From Pseudopithomyces maydicus (Eukaryota > Ascomycota > Dothideomycetes > Pleosporales > Didymosphaeriaceae): DNA of 64,000 nucleotides. Location: positions 1,240,001 through 1,304,000 of the forward strand of contig JANTUC010000005.1 of assembly GCA_026873275.1 (NCBI GenBank), written 5' to 3'. Shown in pieces: positions 32,219-43,430 of the stretch; position 1 is the first letter of the stretch; each line of letters opens with the position of its first letter. The notes below the pieces were generated by a model, which ran no database searches, was not told the origin of the DNA, and saw only the letters and a program-made list of their open reading frames with translations. Position numbers and translations under genes: made by a program.

Positions 32219-34283
32219 AGTTGGCTGGCAAGGCTGGTTGCGCTTACCGGAAAAGGAGCCTTTTTACGAGTAATCCTCAGATGGTAGGCAGGTACGAAGG
32301 TGAAGCATTGATAAAAAAACAGTTCCTAGAATTATCTGCTGTTTCTTATTGCCATTCTTCTTGTTTCTTCTCGATTCTGAGCGACGTTTCTTACACCTGC
32401 CGTTCAACGTAGAATCACAGCCCAACATTGTTGGAACAGCGCCAGCCACGAGTCCGCGAAGAAACCTAGGAAGAAACGAAGGAGCAAAATCGCAAAATCG
32501 CAAAATCGCAAAAGAATGGGGATTTCATATTCCCCCATGGATCTGAGAAGAGATATTAGTACGATCATGGGCCTGGACGCTGTGTGCTATCTGGATTGAG
32601 TTGTGGAACTGTACCTCCACAAAACGCTGTCTCCACATACCAATCGTCAAATCTCAACACCGAGCACCGCTTCAAGCTCGGCACAATCGTGCCGTTAAAC
32701 CCGCAATGCAACGTCACTCATGTTTCGCATGTCCTCGACGACAAGCGGGGGCGCCCTTTTCGATCACGCGTCGTGCAAGGCGGAGCTCTTCATGTAAAGG
32801 AATCGCTGACATCGTAAGGCAAACACACTGCCAAACTTTGCCAAAGACCCTTAGAAAACTCGAGCTGCGTCAATATTACATTCATTGTGTAGCCATTCTC
32901 CCCCGCTAGGATGCTGAAGCAGAAAGTCTGGCCGATGTTTTCCAGTTACTTCTGCTTCCCAGCCTACGCAACCTCTCATCGCAAAGCCAACTACCGGCTT
33001 TCAATACATGCCAAATACAACATGTGTCTTGGCGCGTGGGGTACATAACACCACCTCCTCCCAACGCTTTCCGGGGTTAGACGTAGCGGGTTAGGCGATC
33101 GGTTATGCTATCCGGCGAAACGCAACACGATGGCGCAATGAGTCCTAGAAGCAATCAAGCCATGCATCTGGAGATCCCATGCACGTTCTGACGCGAATGC
33201 TCTTTCTCGACCACTCGCCGTACAGCGGATGAATGGATAAGAGAGCGGAGGCTGGATTCGTGCTCTAACCATAAAATTGGGTCGCGGGAGACAATTACTG
33301 CGCAGGTACAAAGACCGTGTCAAATCGATTGATACAGGGCACTCACATGTGATGCACTTAGACTGACTCTACCTAGCGCGATCGAGCTTCAACACCTACC
33401 CTTCTGTGTTGTGTTCATATGTCCACATGTAAATGAAGCTGACCAAGTCGCCCCGAATGGTCAGCCAACCGCCACGCGGGATTGAATACGGCCCGGGTTA
33501 CCTGTTACTCGTCCTTTTCGACAGCTGACAATATTCTTCCAACTTCGACATTCATTAGAGGGGCTTAGACGATGTATCCTCACATCACGTATGCCCAGGT
33601 GACAGGCATGTAGCGGAATTTTTCCCTCTCGGTTTAAGCTGGCCATGGAGATACCCGCTCCTTCCGCATCCCACTCGTGAAAGCGGGGATGACGCAGGGG
33701 TGTTAAGGCGACATTTACACAGTTCGCTCCACGCCATGCAGGATCCATACAGGAGCATTTGGGGTCAGCCCTGGAGACGGCATTTGTGGGGCATCACCGG
33801 CCAGCCAATCTCAGCACTCAAGATTGACTGAGAGCAGCCCACAGCCTCTGGACGGTGCACAACACTGCAGTGTATACGGAACATGCAGGCTGAACTACAT
33901 CACTGGCTTCTTTGTTCGGTGGGTAGCCCTGATCGAATCCCTGCCCCGTTGCGGTATTTAAGACGAGCCATTTCTGCTCCATGAAGTGTGTCTCAGACAG
34001 TCATTCTTGTTCCAAGTCTATTCAATTTTGCCATTTAAAGGTCCAACGAGTACTCGCCCTTGACTCGTCGTAGCTGACTCTGTATAGCAATCAATCGAAA
34101 CACTTTCCTCAGACTCTATCTGCTTTCCAAGTCGTTACTGTGACGCAGCAAGCCACGAGCGAAAGCAACAAACCTCCCGAGTGCACCAAAATCAACTCCT
34201 AAAAGCTGCCCAAGCAACCCGAACAAGGATCCATCCACAATCAACAACCTCCCCAAAGCAGCAACCCCAGTGATAATTCCACA
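32219..34283. other. Long gene-poor stretch
   Basis: Two kilobases without a supported gene. A small direct repeat of the octamer GCAAAATC occurs at about 32487-32512. The minus frame 33461-33748 (95 codons) and others have no domain. The right part holds the promoter and leader of the methyltransferase gene (pyrimidine- and CAA-rich before 34284). Confidence 0.55.
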
Positions 34284-34976
34284 ATGGCCGCCGTCAGTTC
34301 AAACGTGCCCTCGAGCATCCCCTCCAACAAGCCCGTCACCACCAACATCGAATGGCTCAACCGTGCCTACTCAGCCAAAGGTCTAACAGACCTGCGCTCC
34401 CTATACGATGAATGGGCCGCATCCTACGACAAGGACCTCGTGCAGCCAAACCAGAACTACGTCGCACCCACCCTTGCCGCCGCTACAGTAGCCAAGTACC
34501 TCACGCCCGAGCAACCCATTGACCAGGTAAACATCCTCGACGCGGGCTGCGGCACCGGCCTCGTCGGCGCCGCCCTCTCCAAGCTCGGCGCCAAACACAT
34601 CAACGGCATCGACCTCTCCCCCGGCATGTTGAAGCAAGCAGGAAACCTGCGCGTGTACACAAACCTTGACACAACCGACCTGTCTAAGCCGCTCGAGGAG
34701 CCAACCGACAGCTTCGACGTCGTCACGTGCATTGGTACGCTCACGCATGCGCATGTGGGGCCCGAGGTGCTCTCGGAGTTCACCCGCGTAGTGAAGCAGG
34801 GTGGGTGGATCGTCGCGACTGTGCTGGATGATATCTGGGAGCCCATTGGGTACCGGGCTGAGGTTGACAAGTTGATTGCGGACAAGAAGGTTGAGCTTGT
34901 GAGTGCGGATTCGGGAGATTATAGGAAGGGGGCTGGTGTTAGTGCGAGGATGGTGGTGCTGAAGGTTATTGGTTGA
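34284..34976 (+). CDS. Class I SAM-dependent methyltransferase
   Basis: A 230-residue intronless enzyme with ATG at 34284. It contains the SAM-binding motif I VNILDAGCGTGLVGAALSKL (about residues 83-102), motif II acid in HINGIDLSPGMLKQAG, and motif IV-like SFDVVTCIGTLTHAHVGP; then VVKQGGWIVATVLDD. The architecture matches small fungal methyltransferases related to Williams-Beuren syndrome protein METTL27-like proteins. The substrate is not predictable. No partner gene next to it. Confidence 0.9.
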   Translation: MAAVSSNVPSSIPSNKPVTTNIEWLNRAYSAKGLTDLRSLYDEWAASYDKDLVQPNQNYVAPTLAAATVAKYLTPEQPIDQVNILDAGCGTGLVGAALSKLGAKHINGIDLSPGMLKQAGNLRVYTNLDTTDLSKPLEEPTDSFDVVTCIGTLTHAHVGPEVLSEFTRVVKQGGWIVATVLDDIWEPIGYRAEVDKLIADKKVELVSADSGDYRKGAGVSARMVVLKVIG

Positions 34977-35901
34977 GTAGTTGAGTGATTGAGTGTGTAC
35001 TTGGATGCGACGCTTATGATTTCATGTCCACATTGATACTTGATCGATATACCAATTTAAGTAAAAGGTCATCATTCTATTCGTTGTTCGTCTGATCGTG
35101 TAGGTGGTGCTTCTCTCGGCGTGCGCTACTAATCATTGGTGCGATGGTCATTCAAATTCTGAAGAGGAAACGTTTCACTTTGAATGAAATTTTGACGCTT
35201 TCGAGACGGGAGCTTATCAGTCAGTTATTCAATCATCGCTATGAGGACTTAGACAGATCATATAGGCGGGCTTCTCTTTCCCAATTACTATTCTTTGACC
35301 AGTCACGCTGCGTACTGCACCTTCTCTCTATTTCCACTATCAGGATCAGGAAATAAACCGATTAATGAAGCTTCCTGGGAACTACTAGGAACCTTTTATT
35401 AATAAGGACATCCAAGAACCTCCTCACCAGCTGAGGCGCTGTTGTGACTTTTCCCTTGAACTTCCCGCGGCGACGATTAATCTATCTTCATCATTTTCTG
35501 ACCAAATTTCGCATTTTCCCAACTGAAATTAGTCAGTGAAATGGAAGGCGCGGGATATCAAGATTGAGACGGACTTTGTGGAGGCGCAAGGCTGGCCCCC
35601 AAAATATGGCGAAGTGACTGCGCCACATACAACCATCTGCTTTACAGTCATTGGCCCGTCGATGAAGGCAGCAACAACGCATCAACGACATCTCACACCT
35701 CAGCCTCGCATATCGCTCTAGCTTCCGCTTCCCCCGCCTCCTGCAGGCTTCCACTGTCATTATTTAAAAGTGCCGCCGCCCCATTCGCAAATCGTCTTGT
35801 CGGTCTACTGTAGCCTGCTTGCTTGGCTGAGACGGACGCCCTTAAGAGAAGTCGCCTGCCGCTGTTGCCCTTTGTGTGTAACCTACCTCATTTCATCCGA
35901 T
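34977..35901. other. Intergenic, no gene seen
   Basis: Spacer before the BTB gene. The 70-codon plus frame at 35144-35356 has no recognised feature. The last 150 bases are the BTB gene leader. Confidence 0.55.
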
Positions 35902-37443
35902 ATGGCCACCACAGAAGAGTCCAAGCCGCCGTCGCTGAGGTAGGTCACGTTGTCCACGTGCTTCCAAGGTTGTGAATGCTTATCAACTCCCCAGCGCACT
36001 TGCTCGCGTCAGCAACATGATCACTATCGATGTCGGTGCAGAGCACGCGAAGTACAGCGTGTATGCTGAGCTGATCTCGTACTATTCGGGCTACTTCAAA
36101 GGCACGCTGAATGGGCCTTGGAAAGAAGCAGAAGACCGCGTGATCGAACTACCTGACATAGAACCGCGCGTTTTCGACGTCTTCATTGATTGGCTGTACA
36201 CTCAGAAGCTTCCCAAGAGGAGTAGAGAATGGGTCACTCCAACTGCAGAGATTGAGGCCGGCTCTCACAACCACAGTCGGGTGGTTGAGCGTCTCATGAT
36301 GGAAGTATATGTGTTTGCGGACCGCTTTCTTGTGCCGCAACTGAAGGCAGCGCTGTTCAGATTCTTTGCAAACTTCTGCAACAATGATGGTATTCCTCCA
36401 TACTACGAGGCCATCATCTATGCATTCGACAACCTACCTTCAACAAGCCCCATGCTCAACCTGCTCGTCAAGCTCCATTGTGCGTACTGGACTGAGAGCA
36501 GCGACACTTCAGACAACGGAGAACTGGAATTGCGCCACGAGCTACCACATGACTTTTTCCTGCGTGGAATGGCTCAGTTTGCAAAAGGAAGGGACAAAGA
36601 AAAGGCTAAGGGAATCGCTTGCTGTGAATGCCACAAGGAGACGACGGCGACCGAGCGAGAGGGCTGCGAAACGTGCAATCCGTTGCCGGAAGTCAAGGAA
36701 GAGACACCGGCGGAGAATAGTGCCCCAACGGATGCGGCAGCAACTAATGACAATGCTCAGACGGATCAGACAAATGCGACTCCAGCGGACAATGACCAGG
36801 CTAATAATGATCAAACTAACAACGATCAAACTACTAACGACCAAGCAAATCAAGACAATGCAGCCCCAGCGGTTGACGGTGGCCAGAATAATGATAACAC
36901 TGACCAGACACCACCGGCAAATGATGCTGGACAACCGGACCAAACTGAAGACCAGGCGAGTGGATCTGCACAGCCCGGGCAACCTGAGGAGCAATCAAAC
37001 GAAGCTGCCGTGCTATCAAGTCAAGTTGATGAACAGACACCCGAGAATAATTCAGCTCGTCAGGATATTGGAGGGGACGTGCCGCCGGCACCTCCATCAG
37101 AAATCACAAATTTGGTGGAAACAATCGCAGCTCCGATAGAACAGAACACTGAATCTGCCGAAGTAAGCGTCCCTGAGGGAGAGGCTAGTTCTTCCAACAA
37201 TACCAATGGAGACCAAGAGCCAGCTATTTCTACTACAACTGTTGTTTTAAACAACGAGGCAAGGTAAGCATGTCTGGAACTTTATCAATGAAGCTTTAGG
37301 TATTGACTAGCTTTAGCCCTGCTTCCTCCGCCGAGACAATTGCATCGACAAACGCTATCTCCGCTGGAGTAGATGTCGAGACTAACGCTGGCCAAGTCGT
37401 TCAGGAGACAGCCAGTCCACAACCTGTCCGTGTTACAGCTTGA
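35902..37443 (+). CDS. BTB/POZ protein with Asn/Asp/Gln/Thr-rich tail
   Basis: Probably an adaptor protein: fungal BTB domains mediate dimerisation and Cullin-3 binding. Three exons: MATTEESKPPSLS from 35902, an intron 35941-35993, the main exon and, after an intron at about 37264-37316, a last exon encoding ASSAETIASTNAISAGVDVE to TGA 37441-37443. BTB core: ITIDVGAEHAKYSVYAELIS, YYSGYFKGTLNGPWKEAEDR and RVFDVFIDWLYTQKLP. A Cys pair motif (ACCECHKETTATEREGCETC) follows at about 220-240. The remaining 190 residues are low complexity with units such as NNDQTTNDQAN. The frame is intact. Confidence 0.85.
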
Positions 37444-38086
37444 TAGAGATTCCTTAGACGCTGAGATGAAATGACCGGTATTGGCATATGGTCGGACGCA
37501 GTATCTGTGGGGATTTTACATCATGTTTATAAAGTGGAGCGTTGACTTTACGACGTATCTATTAAGACTGCAAAGCAAGGGATGATTGGGATCAATTACG
37601 GTATACAGATAGGTCGTTGTGGGCGCCATGGATTCTCATGTTCACGTTTGGTTTGGCAATTCGCTCATATACATCATCAATTAGCACGGCTTTCACTGGA
37701 ATCAGCATACCACACCATTTCAGTCTTTCGCCTATGCGTGACTATTTTATGGAAATTAAAAATGACATAATCTGGTGAGTTATATCGGCGAAGGATTGAT
37801 GTGATCTGCCAGAGATCATGCACAGATGGGCTCTTCCCCAGCTCAGCAGTGGCACAGTAAGCATTATGTGACAACATCAGCATTCGCTCGCTCACTAGCA
37901 AGTTTGACAGATCCCTGCGACTTGCAATCTAAAGCTTAGCGGTACAGTTATACCTGAATGTACTTGGTCAGCAACATCTCACAATTTTGATATATAAAAA
38001 TCGCCCTCTCTGTAAAATTCTCCGATTCTACTGCGAACTACCTACGTACATATATACACACATATATACACACACACCACCCCAAC
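37444..38086. other. Intergenic with short TA/CA microsatellite
   Basis: No supported gene. A TATATACACACA-type microsatellite lies at about 38050-38080 just before the hydrolase start. The 62-75 codon frames here lack features. Confidence 0.6.
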
Positions 38087-38923
38087 ATGCCCACCCCCTC
38101 CCCACCATCCTCTTCCTCGCGGGCGGCTTCGCCGATCCGAGCTGCTTCGACGAATTCTCCGCCATCTTCCAATCTCACGGCTACCCCACCGTCTACGCTA
38201 CCGTCCCCTCCCTCAACTCCTCCGCCGCCCGCACCGCCACAACATCCCTAGACGCGCAGCACGTGCGGGAAAAATTTCTCCGCCCCTTACTCGACAGTGG
38301 GAAAGATGTCATCATTGTCGCGCACTCGTATGGCGGCGTGGTAGGTGGTGCAGCGGCGTTTGGGTTGGGGAAACGCGTAGCTTCGGAAGAAGGAGGGGTT
38401 GTGGGGTTTCTTTGTGTGCCGGCTGTGTTGACGGCGGAAGGGGAGACGTTGTTGGATGTGCTCGGGGGGAGATGGCCTGAGTGGTTGTTAGTTGATTATG
38501 TACGTGGTTCTTCTGGGGATATTCCTTTGGGTATGTGGAGAGTTGCTGACGTGCGAATAGCCTTCCGATGGTTTGTGTCAGATCCCCCATGATATGGTGA
38601 TGGATATTTTGTACAACGATGTGAGCCCTGACTCGCCAAGGAAAGCGGAGTTGCAGGCTAGGATGTTGCCCCATTCGATTGTGGCGCTGTCAACACCTTC
38701 GGGACCGCCGGCGTGGGCGGAGGCGATGTTTGATGGTCGGAGGGGGTATATCAGGACGCCTGGAGATCAGACAAATCCGGTTGTTCTTCAGGATGGGTGG
38801 GTAAAGAATAGTGGGGTTGAGTGGGATGTTGAGACGTTGGAGGCGGGTCATTGTCCGTTTATCAGCCAGCCGGAACAGTTGAGTGAGCTGTGTCTTGGGT
38901 ACTTTAAGAAATGGGCACTGTAA
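38087..38923 (+). CDS. Alpha/beta hydrolase fold esterase-like protein, start region frame-disrupted
   Basis: Small alpha/beta hydrolase, about 260 residues. The likely start is the ATG at 38087. The frame reaching LPTILFLAGGFADPSCFDEF is off by one; adding one C to the C5 run (38094-38098) gives MPTPLPTILFLAGGFADP, a normal N-terminus. Key features: oxyanion region LFLAGGF, nucleophile elbow VIIVAHSYGGVVGGAA (GxSxG, the Ser in AHSYGG), and WEPLEAGHCPF-like end (TLEAGHCPFISQPEQLSELC) with the catalytic His. One intron, 38503-38559 or so (donor GTACGT), joins LLVDY to PSDGLCQIPHDMVMD. Ends at TAA 38921-38923. Substrate unknown. Confidence 0.85.
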
Positions 38924-39234
38924 TGCGATGGAGAGGTTTTGCTTTCTAGATGGGAAAATGATAAAGATCTCTTCGAAAAGAAGATCTCGAGACATTGAAA
39001 AGATGAGTAGAAAGTATTTTTCGGCATTGAATCACAGCACATCTAGAGAGTCCAAACTATAAGAACAAAATGACATATCATGATTATAACAAAAGATTGC
39101 CATGAAAATTACATGACAGCGAGTATGCAACGGAATTTAATTTTTCTCAATGTAGGTAGCACCCTGCTTGAAAATGACTCTTCGAAGAGTCTTTTCAACT
39201 CTAGCACATAGGGTAGCTATCCAACCACGTGAAT
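38924..39234. other. Convergent 3' regions
   Basis: 311 bases between the hydrolase stop and the GH26 stop; AT-rich, fits two 3' untranslated regions. No gene seen. Confidence 0.6.
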
Positions 39235-40863
39235 CTACGCTTCCCAAGACCTCGCTGCCTTGGGCTTTTTCCAACCCTGGATTTCATCTAGTGTAAGCAC
39301 ATAATCGCTTGAATAAACGCGTTTGAGCAAATCCAAGCTGTTCCATGCTCCACCAGAGATATATTCGCCACTCCACACGGCGAAGTACGCCCAGTCTGCT
39401 TGATAGGCTTTAAGCTGGTCTGGTTCCATCACAGATCCGACTTCTGCTGCGGCGATGATCTTGGTGTCGTTCGTGAGGGTGAGTAGACTGTTGTATGTGG
39501 CGGATACAGGCTATTGAGTATAATTAGCTGTAAGTCCTTACGCATATTGAGGGAAAATATAGGCAGGAATGCGTGAGACTCTTGCCCCGAAATAAGAAAC
39601 GGTTTACTTACGCCATGGTCACCCTGGTTATATGTATCCGCGCTAACGAGATCAACCTTGCTGTTCCCCGGATACCACGAAGCAGCCACCGAGTTCCATT
39701 CCCAGATCAGATTGTTCAACTTATGCTTATTGGTCAGCCTGTCATACAAAATATCCCACAATTTCTTCGCGGGTTCTGGTCCCTTTGCTCCCCACCAGAA
39801 CCATCCACCTTCAGCCTCGTGAAGCGGACGGAAGATAATTGGTACAGATGCGCTTTGGAGCTTTTTCAGCTCTACAGCAATGGTGTCGATGTCCTTCATC
39901 AATAGGGTATAGTTGGCGTTCGTAGTATCCTTCAATGCGGTCTCAATGTTAAAATCCGTGGCATCCGTGTAGAAGCCTCGGTACCATGGGTGTTCCTCGG
40001 TATCGTAAAGGCCGATTGGTGCACCCCAGTGCCACTGCGTCTATTAGCCATGAAGAATTTCCCTCGACAAAAACCGTACCTGGAATGAGATTATTCCTCC
40101 TTTTTTGGCGAATGCGATGGCTTTGTCTACATCGGTGGACGACGCTCCTCGGGATTTGCGCGACTCGGTATAATCCATGAAATCAACGCCGAGAATGGCG
40201 GGCGTCTTGCCGACGTTCTGGGTAACCCAGTCAAGGGAAGCTTGGTCATGCTGTCCGGATAGGATTTTCTTGCCATAAATGCTCCCGAGGTACTTCAGCA
40301 AAGCTTTCGCATCACTGTTGGCCTTCTTGTTGATGGGAGTGGTAGTGACCTTGTGCGCTCCTCGCTTTGTTGATGGCGCAATCTTGATAGAGTCTATGAG
40401 ATACCAACCCCAGTTGTTCTGAATCTGGATGGTGTTTGTTCCTGCATTAAGCAAAACCTGTCCCGCGGGAACAGTCGTCCAGGCGGTGGTGGCTGGAAGT
40501 GAGACCTGAGAGCCACCAGCCCCGTTCAGTGCAACTGTAGTATACTTGTCTCCATATGGGCCATTGTAGACAATGCTGAGGTCGTAAAGTTGGGAAGTGG
40601 TGCTTGATATATTGAATGTGATGGAGTCTGTCCCGGTGTCGAAACCTTCTACGTATCCCGTTCCTGTTGATATAAGTATCTGCTAAGTATTTTGCATGAA
40701 ATTGCTAACCTGTGAATCCAGCAACAGATGCACCAACGGTGACGCCGTTCAGGGTCGCATTTTCTGCCTCATAGATGATTGTTTGCGCGCACACTATGCT
40801 TGCCGAAGCGGCAAGACCAAGCATACGAGGGCCCCACATCATCGCTGTAGGAGCAGAGGGCAT
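39235..40863 (-). CDS. Secreted endo-beta-1,4-mannanase (CBM35-GH26)
   Basis: Extracellular enzyme cutting beta-mannan in plant or fungal walls. Starts at the ATG at 40863 with a leader ending near MLGLAASASIVCA, a signal peptide. An N-terminal CBM35-type module (IIYEAENATLNGVTVGASVA ... VEGFDTGTDSITFNISS ... TNTIQIQNNWGWYLIDSIKI) precedes the GH26 catalytic domain: KKILSGQHDQASLDWVTQ, FMDYTESRKS, PIIFRPLHEAEGGWFWWG (acid/base Glu) and KIIAAAEVGSVMEPDQL (nucleophile Glu). Three short introns at about 40660-40709, 40032-40080 and 39511-39612; the HWGAPIGLYDTEEH exon supports the second. Ends ARSWEA, TAG 39235-39237. About 470 residues, normal for CBM35-GH26. Confidence 0.92.
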
Positions 40864-41140
40864 GGGTTGAGCTTTCGTGAATTTCCCATCATCTTAAATA
40901 TTCCTTGAACATTTTTAGAATATCGCTCCCGAGGCATGGCACCACTTGGCACAGTTGGGCTCTCCATCAGATTGGTGCGAAAGTCTTGCAACGAAGACCT
41001 CGAAAGTGAAAGGGTCCATCAATTAGAATGGTAGAAAAATACAGCCGAGAAGAGAAGAAAGACCTTAGGTCGTGTCTTGGGCAATATGTTTAAATTGCAT
41101 CGATCACGTTATTCAGGCGATCCATCCCGACGGTCCGTCT
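40864..41140. promoter_or_regulatory. GH26 upstream region
   Basis: Short upstream region of the mannanase gene adjoining the AT-rich block. No defined element recognised. Confidence 0.4.
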
Positions 41141-43430
41141 TAAGATAAGCGCGAGATCGGAGGCCGCTAATAGTATTTCAACGCAGAGAATAGTAACTTT
41201 ATTTAATAATACCTACTATACTATCTCAGGCAATATACCATAATTTATGACCTAAATTATAACTTATTTCAACCTAATTCTAACCCGCTGAGCGATGACT
41301 ATGATTACAATCTAACCCTAACTCTAACCCCTCTAGTATTAACCTAAACCCAACCCCTACCTAAAGTCCGTGCGACCACGACCTAACCCCATCCACACCC
41401 TGGTAGGACCCCACCTATGAACTCTAGCTGCACTTTTCTCTTGTCCCTAACGAATTGAGCAATAATACTATTGTAAATTAAGCCTTAGCAACTGCTCCTA
41501 TTAATAATACGCATATGGTTGAAAGATGGTTCATCTTCTGATGGATTAGTTGTGCTGTTAGTAGCTTTAGAGCTGAGATTGTTAGGGTCGAATCCTGAGT
41601 CACTCTCAAACGAGACTTGAATCGCTGGGAAAGGCCAGAAGTATATATATTGTCAAGGCGGTTAAGTTCTACGTACGCTTTTTCCAATACGCCGCTTTTT
41701 TTTACGCTGTCTAGTGGGAGACATTCTTTTTCCAACTACTTTTTACGCCGTCGTATTGACTCGACACCTTTTTGCTATTACACAAATCAAGGCGGTATGC
41801 AGCAGTGTTCGGATCCTGGATATGGACCCATACTCCTTGAGCGTCCAGGCGATAAGCCCGCCAGCCTAAAAGCTACTCAATAAGTTCCTGAGGTCGAGGA
41901 GCTCCTCCAGGCTCGGCATTATAAGCATAACTGGCTAGACGAAGAGCTGCGTGGAATTTAGAAGTAACAAGCTAACTGACGTGCTTATAGTAGATGTTAG
42001 CAGACTGTTCTCGTGAAGAACTGTTAGCTTCCGAAGTAAATCCGAGCTTTGGTTTGTCACGAAGGGATAAAATCTTCCTAAGATTTAATTTTCTAGATCA
42101 CGTTCCTGCTTTTGAAGTAGGCTTCACGGAAAAAGGAACCTTAGCCAAACTAGCTTCATTCAAGTAAAGTGTAGTTACAGACGCAACAGCACTATCCATA
42201 GTAGAAGCACGCCGAAATGGAATTTACATAACGACGCTGCCTTCCCAAGAATCAGCGCCCACAGTTTTAAAATAACAAATAGAACTCAATAAAGAGTTGC
42301 CTGTAATGGCAAAATCCAAGGGAATTATCATATCGGACTTCTTGATATCCTAGATAATAATTTTATTATTATATATAGCAAGTTGAAAAGATTGCTTGTA
42401 GCGGCCGATCTCGTAGGTTTATTTCTATAACTTAGGCTAAAGAACTAGAGGTACGTTACGAAAGAGTATAGTATACTTTCTATCACCGCTGGGATAGCTG
42501 AAGATAGGTGGAGTAGAGTTAAAGGATTAGGGGTGGGACCGCTGAAAGAACAATTAATCTATATATAAGAAAATAACGGCGGCACCTATAGCTGTAAAAG
42601 AGCGGTGAACTCCTGCCGGTTGAACATCTTCAAACGATTTTATCGACTAGCACTCAATTGATCCTTCTTCTTGCCCTATTATAGTCAGAAACGATACAAC
42701 CAAACCCTGAAAATCAACGGATCAGGAATTGAGTGACACTCTGACTTAGTAGTAGGCATTGCTCACTTTACTTCAGAGGCCAGCGACCGCCAGTAGACTT
42801 GTCTGACACACCGGCATTAGTGTATAAAGAATAGGGGACAGTGTTGAAGATGTTGCCCATGCTGGTGTGGAGAACCAAAAGCTGTTTGTTTCTATTTTTG
42901 TAAAGAAAGAGCTACTCTTCTCGGCCTTGTTGGGCTTAATCCTCTTGTTCTATTGGCCGAAGCTCGTCTTCACATAAGATTTCTTATTAGAATAAATGTG
43001 GCTCAGAGGATACTCCTCCTTAGTTTTAGAGCCCGAAGACAAAAGAATAAACTTACGCTTTCCCATGATGATGGTCTAGCTTAGAGGTTAGCTTTTAGCA
43101 TAAAGAAGCGCGCGACGTGTTGCGCGTGCTACCAACGATACACCAGCAGTTGAGGAAAGCAATTTAGCAGAATAGGGCCCGAACTATGCGCAAAACAGTC
43201 GGAGAAATCTGGGAGAACAGTCGTGTGAAGGTCGGGGGACCGCGTGGCCATTGACTAGCGCGCTCGTACCTGGCACCTCACCTGGCAACACCTGAGCTGG
43301 CTAGGAGGACCGCCATAGCTATTGACAGTTTCTGGTCTACTACTCCAAGCAGCTCCGATCTGGAGATTCTCCACGATCCTGTCTTGAAAAATCTTCTATA
43401 ACGAAGGAAAGCGTCGTTAAGACTTGCAGA
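41140..43430. repeat. AT-rich decayed repeat (probable RIP-affected relic)
   Basis: 2.3 kb of TA-rich DNA with in-frame stops everywhere, unlike the surrounding genes. Short telomere-like CTAACCC units appear at about 41306-41360. A few fragments read like decayed protein (for example GRHSFSNYFLRRRIDSTPFC near 41720 and, on the minus strand, MGKRKFILLSSGSKTKEEYP near 43050), but no domain could be named. Transition-rich decay of repeats is typical of repeat-induced point mutation in ascomycetes. Type of element not determined. Confidence 0.5.

Noticed and set aside
33461..33748. 95-codon minus frame in the 32-34 kb gap
   Set aside because: No recognisable feature or conserved pattern.
41575..41600. 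tRNA B-box-like GGTCGAATCC
   Set aside because: No matching A-box or cloverleaf around it; a similar motif at 2222 lies in coding sequence.
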